From positions 3,382,001-3,446,000 of the forward strand of contig JAWHQI010000239.1 of the NCBI GenBank assembly GCA_033032865.1: a DNA stretch of 64,000 nt, read 5' to 3'. Made by a program: the position numbers and the translations under genes. This DNA is from Dactylorhiza incarnata. Lineage: Eukaryota > Streptophyta > Magnoliopsida > Asparagales > Orchidaceae. Below, piece by piece: positions 51,876-63,067 of the stretch (position 1 is the first letter of the stretch; each line of letters begins with the position of its first letter). The notes beneath the pieces are model-generated. The model was not told the origin of the DNA. It made no database searches and saw only the letters and a program-made list of their open reading frames with translations.

Positions 51876-52958
51876 CTAAAATGAAATGTTCCACCGACCG
51901 TTAGTCAAAAAAAAACTAAGCCTTATGTTCCCCACCCCACCCCCAATGGCTCCTAGGCACTGTGTGGGAGGATGAAGCGGAGGACAGCAAGGGGTATAAA
52001 ACAAAGCAGATGACGGCGGATCTTGTCTACAGGAAATGTCTACAACTACACATGTGTATATAAATAATTAAAACGGCAATATAAAGCATGGTAAAGAGAA
52101 AGTAAAGAATAGTAAGTAAAGCAGGTTCATATTAGAAAAGTAACCATTGGTTTATAGGAATGCCCATACAAACCTATAGACCAAGGGGTCGTTTAGCAAG
52201 GCCTATCGTATAAAAAGTCCCATAACCAATTTATACGATAGGGGTAGTGGTTGAAATGCAATGCTTATGCCATGACATGCAGAGTTATGCAGTTTATTAT
52301 ATGTTCACACAAGTGCAACTCACACACTTCGACTCTATGCGCACAGATCTTTAGTTCCCCCTTTTTGGAGCTAGCAAGACTCCCAGGATACTCCCGTAGT
52401 GGCAAATGGAAGCGGTGGGTTGGGCCTCTCCCACATCTAGGTTGGTATTCACACTACCTAACCTAGACCTATCGTACGCCTCAACGTAAAACCGCGGAGA
52501 ATCTGCGTACTCTTACTGGCTGGACCACCAGACTTTCATGGTTAAGTGCAAATTCCACACTTGTCGAGTCAACGTATTGACGTCAGTGTGAACGACCATC
52601 AAATACTGAAGTCCCACCACCTTTATGCACATGCAAACATGTTTACCATCTTTTTCCGAGCCATAAGCTCCCCGGGCTAACCCGCCGGTCACCATAACCT
52701 TCCGAGCCACCGGCTCGCCGGACCAACCCGTCCGCACCAACAAGCATCACTGAGTCACAAGCTCACCAGACTAATTAGTCTGCCACTATAACCACCGAGC
52801 CTACCGCTCGTAAAACCAAACCAACTAACCTACCGTAACCACGGGGTGTGGGTGTGCGCGTTATTAAGTTAATCTTGCACATCAACTTAATCCTACAATT
52901 TATGGTTAATCTTAGACTTCCCGAGGATTACCCTGTAAGGGGCTCGCTACGGTACTAG
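51876..52958. other. Unassigned sequence between elements D and K
   Basis: No gene recognised. It contains a 13-bp inverted repeat (CCTATCGTATAAA / TTTATACGATAGG, 52202-52242) and several GAGCC...GGCTC pairs (52650-52800), and ends in the TAG that precedes CACTA element K. It is probably old transposon or LTR sequence. Confidence 0.4.
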
Positions 52959-53510
52959 CACTACCAGAAAATGGACTTTTAGCCAGGGCAAATTGCCGTG
53001 GCTAAAAGTCCAATTCCGTGGCAAAAGGGTTTTAGCTACAGTTTGGCCGTGGCAAATAGGCGTGACTAATGCGAGCGTGGCAAAAAGTATTTGCCATGCT
53101 CAGACCGTGGCAAATACTCTTTTGCCACGACTTCTAGCCACGGATTTAAATCGTGGCTAAAGATCGTAATTTTAGCACTTATTTGCCACGGTTAAAAGTC
53201 CCACATTTGCCACGATTCCTTCGCCGTGGCTAAAAGTCCCACATTTGCCACGGTCTTTTTGTCGTGGCTAAACGTACTTCATTTGCCACGGTCTTTTTGC
53301 CGTGGCTAAAAGTCCTTCATTTGCCACGGTAATAAACCGTGGCAAATACTTATCATATTTATTTAAAATAAAGTAATTGCCACGATTTGGAACCGTGGCA
53401 AATACTTTCTTGACTTATTTTTAAAAATATATTAGCCACGATTTGAAACCGTGGCCAATACTTGGCTAATTTATTTTATAAAAAGTATTGCCACAATTTG
53501 AACAATCATT
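52959..53510 (+). mobile_element. Left end of a third CACTA element (K) with subterminal repeats
   Basis: CACTACCAGAAAATGGACTT begins at 52959. It is followed for about 500 bp by over twenty copies of TTTGCCACGG, CCGTGGC(A/T)AA and CCGTGGCTAAAAGTCC in both orientations. The candidate target duplication is TAG (52956-52958). The other end was not found, so the element either extends beyond the window or is truncated. Element E lies inside it. Confidence 0.8.
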
Positions 53511-53716
53511 CATTCATTCAAACACAACACAGTATGATATGTAAATTTCTTCAAATCAAGAAACATGCATTCATCCAAAAGTTTAATTACATGTTAGAAT
53601 AAAATAAGTAGTATTCATACGATGAAATCAAAACAATGGACGGCAAACTTTTATAATGCAGGAAAAAATCACAAATTTCTTTCAAGACTCCACATTTATT
53701 GCATTCCAATGCCTAC
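53511..53716. other. Interior of K left of element E
   Basis: About 200 bp of AT-rich sequence with no coding signal. The last five bases, CCTAC, are the target duplication of element E. Confidence 0.6.
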
Positions 53717-55038
53717 TGTTGGATCGGTAGGCGCCCTTAGAGGGGAGGGGGGGGGGGTAAATAAGGGTTTTAAAAACTTATATTATATTTTGAAATACTT
53801 GCTTATGATACGAGATCAAAATAGTGATTTTGAATAAAGATCTAAATTGTTTTATGATAAAGGAGAGGATAATAAACAATTTAGATAAATGAAGAACAAA
53901 TCAATTTTATTACACAAAGAGAGACATGAATATTATTAATAAAATTGATTACAAAATTTTGATTTCAATGACGCTAGAAATCAAAGCGAAATATGAAAGA
54001 CTCTTTTTGTTTTCTATACCGACTCGTATCCCCACGAACCGGTTGGCTTTAGCCGATCCTTCCCCGGATACGGCATCAAGCCGCTCTAGCCAACCCTTCC
54101 CCGGATATGGCCTCGAGCACCCCCTAGACCTATACCCAAGACCTAGTCGCCAACACGAGGTGAATTTCTACCCTAAGTCCTACCCAGACCTAGTCGCCAA
54201 CACGAGGCGAATTTACTACACGATTTAAAAGAGATGGATAAATGAAATAACAACAATATAAAAACTCCCTATATGGATCTCTTGGAGAAGTGGACGAAGG
54301 CCCGCAGAGTATGATCGTAGTCGATGCGGTCTTTCATCACGATGATGATGCGTGTTGAAATCTTCTCCACGGAACTCCTTAAGCCTTTATGGATTTGTGG
54401 GAGTATCTCTCTGAACCTTCCTCTCTATGTTGTGGCACGAAACTCTTGAATTTTAGATCTCAAGAGGATTAAGACGACGGAGCCAAGGGATCCTTTTTAT
54501 AGTCGCAGCGCTAGCGCCTGTGCTAGAGCTACCGCCGACGCTATCCCATTTTAGGACATATTCTGCGCGACAGAGTCTTCAATCTGAGGAAATAATTCTC
54601 TCCTGCCTTCTGTGCTCCGCGCTACCGCCTGCACTATTGGATACCGCCATGCGCTATCTCCTTCTATATGTGCTCCCAGAATTGCGCTTAAGCATTCATT
54701 TCGTCGATCGAATTTTTGTCGAATGGAGTTCGTCGAGCGGGCTTCATCTTTCGTCGATCAGAAATTCGTCGAACGCAAGTTCATCGAACGCAAGATCTAT
54801 TTGGTCGAACCCAGCTTCCGTTCTTAGCGGTTCCTTAGCGCTAGCGCCAGGCGTTAGGTGATACCGCCGGCGCTAGAAGGAGTGTTGAATTTGAAGGCTC
54901 AAATTTTGGGGCAACCTTCTTATGTAATCCTTGAGTCATGTGGACTATGTTATCCTGCACACTTAAACACACAAGATCAAATACACATAGGTTTTGTTAT
55001 TCTCAAACCTAGGATATGCAAAAGACCATGTTCCAACA
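53717..55038 (-). repeat. 3' LTR of element E
   Basis: + strand TGTTGGATCGGTAGG... to ...CATGTTCCAACA. It contains an interrupted G run (4 then 11), CGGC/GCCG- and CGCC/GGCG-type inverted repeats (54060-54215), TATAAAAA (54494-54501), TCGTCGA motifs (54700-54815) and GCGCTAGCGC palindromes. Confidence 0.92.
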
Positions 55039-55051
55039 AACTCCCCCTTTT
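55039..55051 (-). other. Polypurine tract of element E
   Basis: The minus strand reads AAAAGGGGGAGTT directly before the 3' LTR. Similar AAAGGGGGAGAA blocks recur at about 55290 and 55470 and as AGGGGGAGC at 55180-55200. Confidence 0.85.
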
Positions 55052-58000
55052 GATAATAACAAAACCATTAATGATAAATCAGAGCATTAATATATATATA
55101 AGCATGATGAACTACTTGTGTGTGTGTGAGAGTGATGACTTAGGATAATTATCGATTTTAGCATTTAGAATTGCTCCCCCTAAATACATGCTCCCCCTAA
55201 CTGAATGCACCCCTAATATGTAAGCTATCATCTTAATAAATCATGTTTGTTTTCTATTTTGATAGTGGATTATATTTATCATGTTAGTTCTCCCCCTTTT
55301 GATATTAGCAAAAGTGGGTAAGGAGGCAAAACATAGAAAAGTTTAGATTAGAAGATAAAGGCATGATCGGGCTTTTAGAGAGAATGAAATGATAAGGAGT
55401 TATAGAATAATTTTTATAGAGATAGATCAGAGTTTTTAGCAATATAACATTTTCAAGTATTATTATGTTGGTTCATCCCCCTTTTATATAAGAGTTTTTT
55501 TTTAAAAATGTAATGATTTCCAAGTAACTAAACTACCCAGACAATATGTCTACACCCTAGCCCCATACTAAGTGACGGATGGGCATGAGGAGCTGCATAC
55601 ATGTCATAGGTTGGGGTGTTAGTCTCATATGCAAACACTAGAAAAAAACTCAACCCAACACTCTTTCCCCCTAGTGCCTCGCAAGGCCCCACTGGAACTC
55701 TCCCCGGTTAAGGATAAGACATGACTTAGAGGTTAGGTTATCTGATGTCTACAACCCTACGCCCCCGCTATGGTGAGATATGTAATCATGGATAATTATT
55801 ATTGGAAAAATTTAAGCATTTTAAATCAAATTATAATTTCATAGCCAATAGGTTTTAATATTTGAATTATTAAAGAAAAGTTCACATAGCTAATCCATTA
55901 ATAAATCAGAGTTTTAGTATTACAATATTTTCCTAGAAATAAATCAGAGTGCTTAGCATAAAAAAATATTCTTGTTTAAAGCAACCAATATAAAGTTTAC
56001 CAAGCAAGTCTACCACTTGTTGAAAGAAAGGAATATTAAGATTCAAGTAAGGATGCACACAAAATAAAAGACTTTAAATAAGCATGAAAGTGCAAGGTAA
56101 AACAATTATATGGTTATGATGCAGAAGACTTATAGAAATACAAGAAACATCATATTGTAATCAATGACGATCCATAAAAAGATATATGAGTTAAATTTCA
56201 AAAAGAAGATGTTTTTGTAAATCATTTTTCAATTAAAATCTTTAAGTTTGACAATAAAGTAACCAAGCATGAAATAATGTTATCAAAAAGGGATTACTAC
56301 AATGTTACTTTAATTCACAATTTCAAAACATACCAAACATTGTAGAAAGCATGCTAGGTTATCTAGTGCATTTCATAAATAAAGAGTAGTATAGAATTTG
56401 CATTATGATCCAATACTCATGAGAAGAAGTGTTATGGAAGATAATGATGTGCACATAAGTGTATTTTTGAGTAGAGTAAACAAATGTTTTAATAAAAAAT
56501 ATAAGAAATATGTAAAGTAAGAGCGCAATAAAACACAAATAATTTTACTTCCACGCACTTCAATGCACAAAAAAATGTACAACTACCAAGGTGCTTTGCA
56601 CACACAATGCTCATTAAGACTTATCAGGGTGCAAAGTAGTGCTTGGGGGATCACATATTTTATTTTATTCTAATATTGAAATTAGTGATCCGGTGTACTT
56701 AAGAGTAAGTGGTTTTTATTTTGAAAGAAAGATATGGTCTGCATAAGATACTTTACTATTCTTTTCAAGGTGCTCAACCTCACAACGCTTATTAAGACTT
56801 ATTAGGAGGTTCAAGTAGTGCTTGGTGGAGTTATCTTTGTCACTTTATTTTATGATTTTTGTTTTGTACAAAGGTCTTCGAATACCCTTGTTTTGCAAAC
56901 CAATAGAATTTATGAAAACATAACCACTTTTCTTAACTTTTAAAAGTGCAAATAAAAAAGTGTAGGTAAGATACTTGTGCAGTTTTAATTCATTGTACTA
57001 ATACACAACATACACAAAGCATTCTTAGATTAAACACATTTGTAGACAATGCCAAAATAAGTGAGTGAATAAAGATCATTATCAAACATAAAACATTTAC
57101 TCACACTTAGAGGCATGCTAAGCTTAGTTCTACACAACTTTTTCAATATAATTAATACACATATTAATAGACATATCAAAGCATGATGAAAACAATGTTC
57201 AAAGTAGTTTGAAAAGATAAATTGCAACATTATAGAAGTTCTAAATAATAGATTAACTCATGCTTGATTATCACACTAAATTTCATATAGTTTTTTTGTT
57301 GGTTTTTGCATTCTATATTTTTGTATTTGTTTTTTTGTATTTAGAGATAGAATTTAAACACATGACAAAAAAAGGCAAAAAACATTTTTTTTTTGTAATT
57401 TTAGCTTATGTATTTTTGTATTTGATTTTTCAAAAATTAAATAAAAGCAGAAGTGCAGAAATAAATAGTACACATAGATTAATATATTTTTAGGGATTTT
57501 TCAAAATTTTAAAAATACAGAAAAACACATAGGTGCGCTAGCGCCGGCATTAGTGCTAGCGCGGGAAATAGTACACGATTTTTGATGATTTTGAAATGTT
57601 TAATTATTGATCTTGATTAAGTGTCCTAATAGTAGTTTTATGCTGAAATTTCAGATTTTTAGGAGATGTCTAGATAGTTCAAATTGCATGAAACATTAGC
57701 GATTTTGTATATGACTTTTCCAAATAAAATTTGCAAGTGATATATTTTATTATATCTCCATTTTAATATTTTTAAGGCTTATATTTACCAATGTAGTTTG
57801 AAAAATGATAGGAAATGTAAGCATGAGAGGACATGAATGAACAAATCAAATATGCATGATTTCAGTGATTAACACTAATGTTCATGCATAATAATACCAT
57901 GGATAAGCCCTAAATGAGAATACCCAGCCTGTATATCTTGGTAAACATATAAATCCTAACATAGACACAAATATTCTTTAGGCAACAATGTTAGTATGAT

Positions 58001-58924
58001 AAGTTTGAGATTGATGTTATAACAAGGTTTGATAGTGTTTCAACTTATAGACCTGGAATGGAGTGAAGATTCAATTTGATTTGATATCAAGATGATTCAA
58101 AGGTCTAAACTAGAAATAAATTACAATACACACATAATACACCAACCATGGTATGTAATTATAATATCTATTGTCATCAATTAATATATCAATTATAATT
58201 CACATAATTGTGATAGAAATAATTGTTTTTAGAAGACTTTTGATATGAATTATGATAAATGATGTTAAAGAATTTTAGCAAAGGACTTCAATAGATCATG
58301 GTGGTGCTTGTGAATTCAATATTCATTATAAAGGTAAATTCTTTCAATACATTTTAGTGATTTTCTTTTAATTAAGAATTTTGAGTATATATATATATGT
58401 GATTTTTGATAGGTGAACAATAGTGATGTTTTAGATCATTTTTGACATCAAAGAGTGAACACAATATAATTTTTTGTTTTGAACAAAGACAGCCATATTG
58501 AAAGTTGAGCTTTTATTTAGATCTTGAACTTTCTTTTAGATTATGTTATTTCACTAAACCACTTGTTGGTGAAGGCTAAAAATCTTAATAGCCTAATAAC
58601 TGGATTTAATTTGAAATATCTTATACCAAATTTAGAGTTTGATTCATATGGATAATATAAGATATTTAGAAGCAATGAATATAAGAATAAAAGATAGGTC
58701 ATCAAAATAAAATATGATTTTGAATTTTGATCAATTTGATTTTATAAACATATTAAGCTTTTAAGAGATAAGATCATATTTTCAATAATGTATAGGATGA
58801 CCATGACAAGATAGTTCAAAAAGAAAATAAAAAGAAAAAATAGAAAAGACATTAAAGCACATCATGAAGTAGAAATTTGTGTATTTCAATTTGATAATAT
58901 TCTACTTCATGCATTTAGATGATA
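55052..58924 (-). other. AT-rich noncoding interior of element E
   Basis: About 3.9 kb with no ORF of note on either strand. It holds extra purine tracts near its 3' end, two diverged copies of a 'GCTCATTAAGACTTATCAGG..GCAAAGTAGTGCTTGG' segment (56610-56650 and 56780-56825), and at 57536-57564 a GCGCTAGCGCCGGC...GCTAGCGC palindrome like those of its LTR. Confidence 0.7.
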
Positions 58925-59509
58925 CTAGTAGATGAGAGATTTGGGTATCCAAAGGGAACCAAGTGTAACAGTTCCTATAGGTGCCCAAATATAGCGTGAT
59001 AATTTTTTGGGAGACGACAATGAATGAATTCTTTCAAGTGGAGTTAATGTTTCATTTTTTATTTTGGGTCTCCATTCATATTTTGATTTAATATTATGCA
59101 TCAAATTTCCATATTCATTAAACTTAGGTTTAAAATAATAATCTCTTTTGAAATTATATTTCATAGGAAATTTGTGCACATTAGAATTTAATTTGGGAGA
59201 TACATAATGTGGGTTAGAATTTATTATGTTTGTGTGATTAAACATTCTACTAGGTGCATGGTTAATATGTTTTAACATACTAGTAGAAGTATTACACATG
59301 TTAGATGATAAACTAGAAATAAGATATTTAAAATTATTTAATCCTTTTTGAAAGAGAGATTTTAAAGATTCTAGTTTATGAGAGAGAATATTATTTTCGT
59401 TTATCAATTTTTCGTTAGGTTCTTTTGAAATTAAAAGTTCTTTTTCTAAATCCTTGAACTTTTCTTTAATATTATCAAAAAAGGTGTATAGTTTTCTAAT
59501 GAAGAGCAT
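58925..59509 (-). pseudogene. Gag-like C-terminal half of element E, frameshifted
   Basis: Overlaps the end of the upstream gag frame in another frame. It shows a coiled coil (KEKFKDLEKELLISKE, ENNILSHKLESLKSLFQK), Asn/His-rich linkers, KYEWRPKIKNETLTPLERIH and the terminal SLWIPKSLIY. The 'W(V/I)PK' ending is what precedes protease in plant copia Gag. No CCHC knuckle is present and no protease follows. Confidence 0.65.
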
Positions 59510-60219
59510 GATTGAGATTCAAACACATCCTTTTTGGATTCTTCATTCACATTTGCTTTCAAAGTTTTATTTTCTAAACGTAATCTCTTATTAGCAATTT
59601 TTAATTTCTTCATTCTACGTTTAGCAATTTTCTGTATATGGAAATAAGAAAAAGAATTAGACTTTCTTACAGCGCAATCAGAAGAGGCAAGATGTGAACA
59701 TGACGTTCCTTTATCGTCTTCTAGGCCATCCTCCTTCATAGATGAAATTTCATCTTCTTTTTCTCTTGATATATTGCTCTCTTTTTCTAAGTTGATATCC
59801 ATGATCTCCATAGTTTTGCTATGAGAGAGATCTTCTTGAATGATGGTGGATGCTTGTATGTCCTTCTCCTCCTGTGTTTGTTCCATACCTAAGAGAGGAA
59901 GATCATACATTTCTTCAAGAAATTTCCATACTTTGTATGCACAAGAAAAACTATATATTAATTTGAAAACTTCATTTGATAGACCACAAAATAAATAGTG
60001 TTTGGATTTTGCATTTAGATGACGTTCCTTTTTATTTGACTCATCCGCTGGTCTTATTATTGCTAGATTCCATGCTTCGATATCTAAAGTTTTAATAAAC
60101 CTTTCCATTAAAATTTTCCACCCTTTATAATTTGTCCCTTTAAATAAAGGTGGTGCTAGTGATTTTTCTTCTTTATAAAAATTTGCCCCACTAATAGAAG
60201 CGAGATCATGAGACGCCAT
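59446..60219 (-). CDS. gag: copia Gag of element E, N-terminal half
   Basis: The ATG at 60219 lies 35 bp inside the PBS. MASHDLASISGANFYKEEKS leads into the copia Gag capsid signature PPLFKGTNYKGWKILMERFI, HYLFCGLSNEVFKLIYSFSC, AYKVWKFLEEMYD. An acidic, Ser/Glu-rich segment follows (NISREKEDEISSMKEDG) and then a coiled coil (KKLKIANKRLRLENKTLKAN). The frame ends at 59446, where the second half continues in another frame, so one small indel separates them. With no protease or polymerase in the element, this protein could at most form particles around element RNA. Confidence 0.8.
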   Translation of the reverse strand: MASHDLASISGANFYKEEKSLAPPLFKGTNYKGWKILMERFIKTLDIEAWNLAIIRPADESNKKERHLNAKSKHYLFCGLSNEVFKLIYSFSCAYKVWKFLEEMYDLPLLGMEQTQEEKDIQASTIIQEDLSHSKTMEIMDINLEKESNISREKEDEISSMKEDGLEDDKGTSCSHLASSDCAVRKSNSFSYFHIQKIAKRRMKKLKIANKRLRLENKTLKANVNEESKKDVFESQSCSSLENYTPFLIILKKSSRI

Positions 60220-60253
60220 TATTCCTGGTTGTTAAGCCGATTGGAATAACCTG

Positions 60254-60265
60254 TCTCTGATACCA
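60254..60265 (-). other. Primer-binding site of element E
   Basis: TGGTATCAGAGA on the minus strand, two bases from the LTR; initiator tRNA-Met type. Confidence 0.9.
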
Positions 60266-60267
60266 CT

Positions 60268-61585
60268 TGTAGGATCGGTAGGCGCCCTTAGAGGGGGGGG
60301 GGGGTGAATAAGGGTTTTAAAAACTTATATTATATTTTGAAATACTTGCTTATGATACGAGATCAAAATAGTGATTTTGAATAAAGATCTAAATTGTTTT
60401 ATAATAAAGGAGAGGATAATAAACAATTTAGATAAATGAAGAACAAATCAATTTTTTTACACAAAGAGAGACATGATTATTATTAATAAAATTGATTACA
60501 AAATTTTGATTTCAATGACGCTAGAAATCAAAGCGAAATATGAAAGACTCTTTTTATTTTCTATACCGACTCGTATCCCCACGAACCGGTTGGCTTTAGC
60601 CGATCCTTCCCTGGATACGACCTCAAGCCGCTCTAGCCAACCCTTCCTCGGATATGGCCTCGAGCACCCCCTAGACCTACACCCGAGACCTAGTCGCCAA
60701 CATGAGGCGAATTTCTGCCCTAAGTCCTACCCAGACCTAGTCGCCAACACGAGGCGAATATACTACACGATTTAAAAGAGAAGGATAAATGAAATAACAA
60801 CAATATAAAAACTCCCTATATGGATCTCTTGGAGAAGTGGACGAAGGCCCGCAGAGTATGATCGTAGTCGATGCGGTCTTTCATCACGGTGATGACGCGT
60901 GTTGAAATCTTCTCCACAGATCTCCTTAAGCCTTTATGGATTTGTGGGAGTATCTCTCTGAACCTTCCTCTCTATGTTGTGGCACAAAGCTCTGGAATTT
61001 TGGATCTTAAGAGGATTAAGACGACGGAGACAAGGGGTCCTTTTTATAGTCTCAGCGCTCGCGCCTGCGCTAGAGCTACCGCCGGCGCTATCCCATTTTA
61101 AGACATATTCTGCGCGGCAGAATCTTCAATATGAGGAAACAATTCTCTCTTGCCTTTTGTGCTCTGCTCTACCTCCTGCGCTATCAGATACTGCCAGGCG
61201 CTATCTCCTTTTATATGTTCTCCCAGAATTGCGCTTAAGCATTCATTTCGTCGATCGAATTTTCGTCGAACGGAGTTCATCGAGCGGGCTTCATCTTTCG
61301 TCGATCGAAAATTCATCAAACGCAAGTTCATCGAACGCAAGATCTATTTCGTCGAACCCAGCTTCCGTTCTCAGCGATTCCTTAGCGCTAGCGCCAGGCG
61401 TTAGGTGATACCGCCGGCACTAGAAGGAGTGTTGAATTTGAAGGCTCAAATTTTGCGGCAACCTTCTTATGTAATCCTTGAGTCATGTGGACTATGTTAT
61501 CCTGCACACTTAAACACACAAGATCAAATACACATAAGTTTTGTTATTCTCAAACCTAGGAGATGCGGAAGACCATGTTCCAACA
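60268..61585 (-). repeat. 5' LTR of element E
   Basis: + strand TGTAGGATCGGTAGG... to ...CATGTTCCAACA, then CCTAC. It has a 12-G run, a TATA box at 61041-61048 and a TCGTCGA cluster at 61245-61360. The first bases TGTAGG differ from TGTTGG of the partner. Confidence 0.92.
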
Positions 61586-61689
61586 CCTACCACTTGCACA
61601 AAGTTATAAATGTACTTAGAAACACTAAAAAACCCATATTTCATCACAATTAATTAGAACAACTTCGAATTATGTGAATGCAAATAGAT

Positions 61690-61799
61690 TCAGTTTTTCA
61701 TTGATGTTCTATTTCTCTTGCCGGAGCTCCTTTTTTCAATTGCACATGGCATGCCAATGGTTTGGATGGAACATTCTCCACTTGATATTTCAACTAAAG
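61690..61799 (-). pseudogene. Last exon of an unidentified gene inside K
   Basis: After a TTTTGATGCAG acceptor, 36 codons read LVEISSGECSIQTIGMPCAI..., with a basic tail KRSSGKRNRTSMKN and TGA at 61690-61692. The exon enters in phase 1, matching the donor phase of the exon at 62099-62207. The protein is not recognised. Confidence 0.4.
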
Positions 61800-62098
61800 C
61801 TGCATCAAAACATTAAAAAGTATACCTTTATTACAAAAACATATTCATATAAAAAGCGTGCTTGAAGTTGGGCACTCGTTGACATCTATTATTGGCGGGC
61901 TTGCATTTGTAGTAAACGTATTTAAAAATCTTTTAAAATTTTTTTTTGACTAAAAGCACCTTGTTGAAATTCTCAAGGTTTTGGATGCTTCAGATTTAAA
62001 GACTGCATGGTAGATGAAAGATAAAGTTTCTAAATATATTAACTGCACGGTAATTGTAAGTGTAGATAACTGAAAAAAACTGAAGATCAGGAACAAAC

Positions 62099-62207
62099 CT
62101 AATCGGTCAATAAATGCAGTGTCAACCAAAGAAGCATGTGAATCAGCTGCTAGAGCCAGTTCTGCAAGAATTGCAATCCTTGCGATCTCTCTCCCTAGAT
62201 CATCCAA
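62099..62207 (-). pseudogene. Internal exon of an unidentified gene inside K
   Basis: Bounded by a CTCCAAG acceptor and a TTAG|GTTTGTT donor. It encodes LDDLGREIARIAILAELALA, then ADSHASLVDTAFIDRL: an Ala/Leu-rich amphipathic helix pattern. It joins in phase with 61690-61799. I do not recognise the family. It may belong to the same captured gene as the methyltransferase exon upstream or to another. Confidence 0.4.
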
Positions 62208-62702
62208 CTTGGAGACACAGATGATCATTCAAATTGAAAAGGATAATTAATTAAATTCATCGTGACATTCACAGTATTTGAAAAGTAATCTAAACATCCA
62301 AACTTAATTAGAACAATCAGTGGTACAACTCGTCAAAAGTTAATTGTGGCTGGAGAAACAAAGTGTATCTTGAATCAAAATGGGAAAGTCATACACACAT
62401 AAATAATGTACTTCAATCCATCAGTAAATTGCAGTCAGATTGATCATTGACGAATAAATATTATAAATTTAAAGTAAAAAAAATGGCAGAGTAAAATGAT
62501 TTAATAGTAGCAATTGTACCGAGGTGAAATGCATTTCTTCTAATTCCAAACAAGCAAATTAACAAGACGCTTGTTTGACAACCACTTTTGGGGCGGTGCT
62601 TCCAAGCGGAGGTGAGGCTGCTGCAGCTTCCAGACAAAATCAGCTAGGAAACCAGATATTATGAGCTATGATAGTTACTCTGACTCTGATGCCATAAATC
62701 AC

Positions 62703-62830
62703 ATTATTTTTACAACAACAACAACACTCAAGTCTTTATCCCACCATAGTGGGGTCGGCTATATGGATCCTTTGTCGCCATTGCGCCCTAGCTTTAATCA
62801 TAGTCTCACACATTGTTTTTAAGATCCCAA
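62703..62830 (-). mobile_element. RTE-type LINE or Au-like SINE 3' end with (TTG)n tail
   Basis: On the minus strand GGCGCAATGGCGACAAAGGA, TCCATATAGCCGACCCCACT and GGTGGGATAAAGACTTGAG run into GTTGTTGTTGTTG. This 3' end with a (TTG)n tail is very common in plant genomes on RTE LINEs and the SINEs they move. The copy is 5'-truncated and about 125 bp long. Confidence 0.6.
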
Positions 62831-62995
62831 AAAAATTCAGTGCTTAAGAAGTTATTCCTAAAAAAAATCAAGTACTACTTAACTCTCAAACTTTTTAACT
62901 TGCTAAATAGTAAATTCTATTTCTACATTACCAGGTGAGGATTAAAATCCAGATCCATGCAGTGAAGAACAAAGGTTCGTAATATTAAGAAGTAC

Positions 62996-63067
62996 CTTTG
63001 AAAGGACACCCAACCCAGAATAAGGAGCATCAAGTAATACTTTATCAGTCTTCATAAGGTTGTTAAC
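62996..63067 (-). pseudogene. Exon of a NOL1/NOP2/sun (RsmB-like) RNA cytosine methyltransferase, catalytic Cys lost
   Basis: A 72-bp phase-0 exon with a TTTCATGCAG acceptor and a CAAAG|GTACTT donor encodes VNNLMKTDKVLLDAPYSGLG, then VLSK. This is motif IV of m5C RNA methyltransferases (DAPCSG-GVL), in the version of the plant RsmB/NSUN-type proteins that carry 'VLLDAPCSGLGVLSK'. The conserved Cys of the PCSG motif is Tyr here. In the family this Cys takes part in catalysis and release. No neighbouring exons (the SAM-binding region or the TCS motif) were identified, so this is a fragment carried by or near element K. Confidence 0.55.

Larger units (their letters stand above)
53717..61585 (-). 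mobile_element. Non-autonomous Ty1/copia element E (gag only)
   Basis: LTRs of 1322 and 1318 bp (53717-55038, 60268-61585) are flanked by a perfect CCTAC duplication (53712-53716, 61586-61590). PBS and purine tract put it on the minus strand. The 5.2-kb interior has a Gag-like region at its 5' end and then about 3.9 kb of AT-rich sequence with no protease, integrase, RT or RNase H. This is the layout of a large retrotransposon derivative, mobilised by another copia element. LTR differences are dominated by C/T and G/A changes. Confidence 0.92.
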
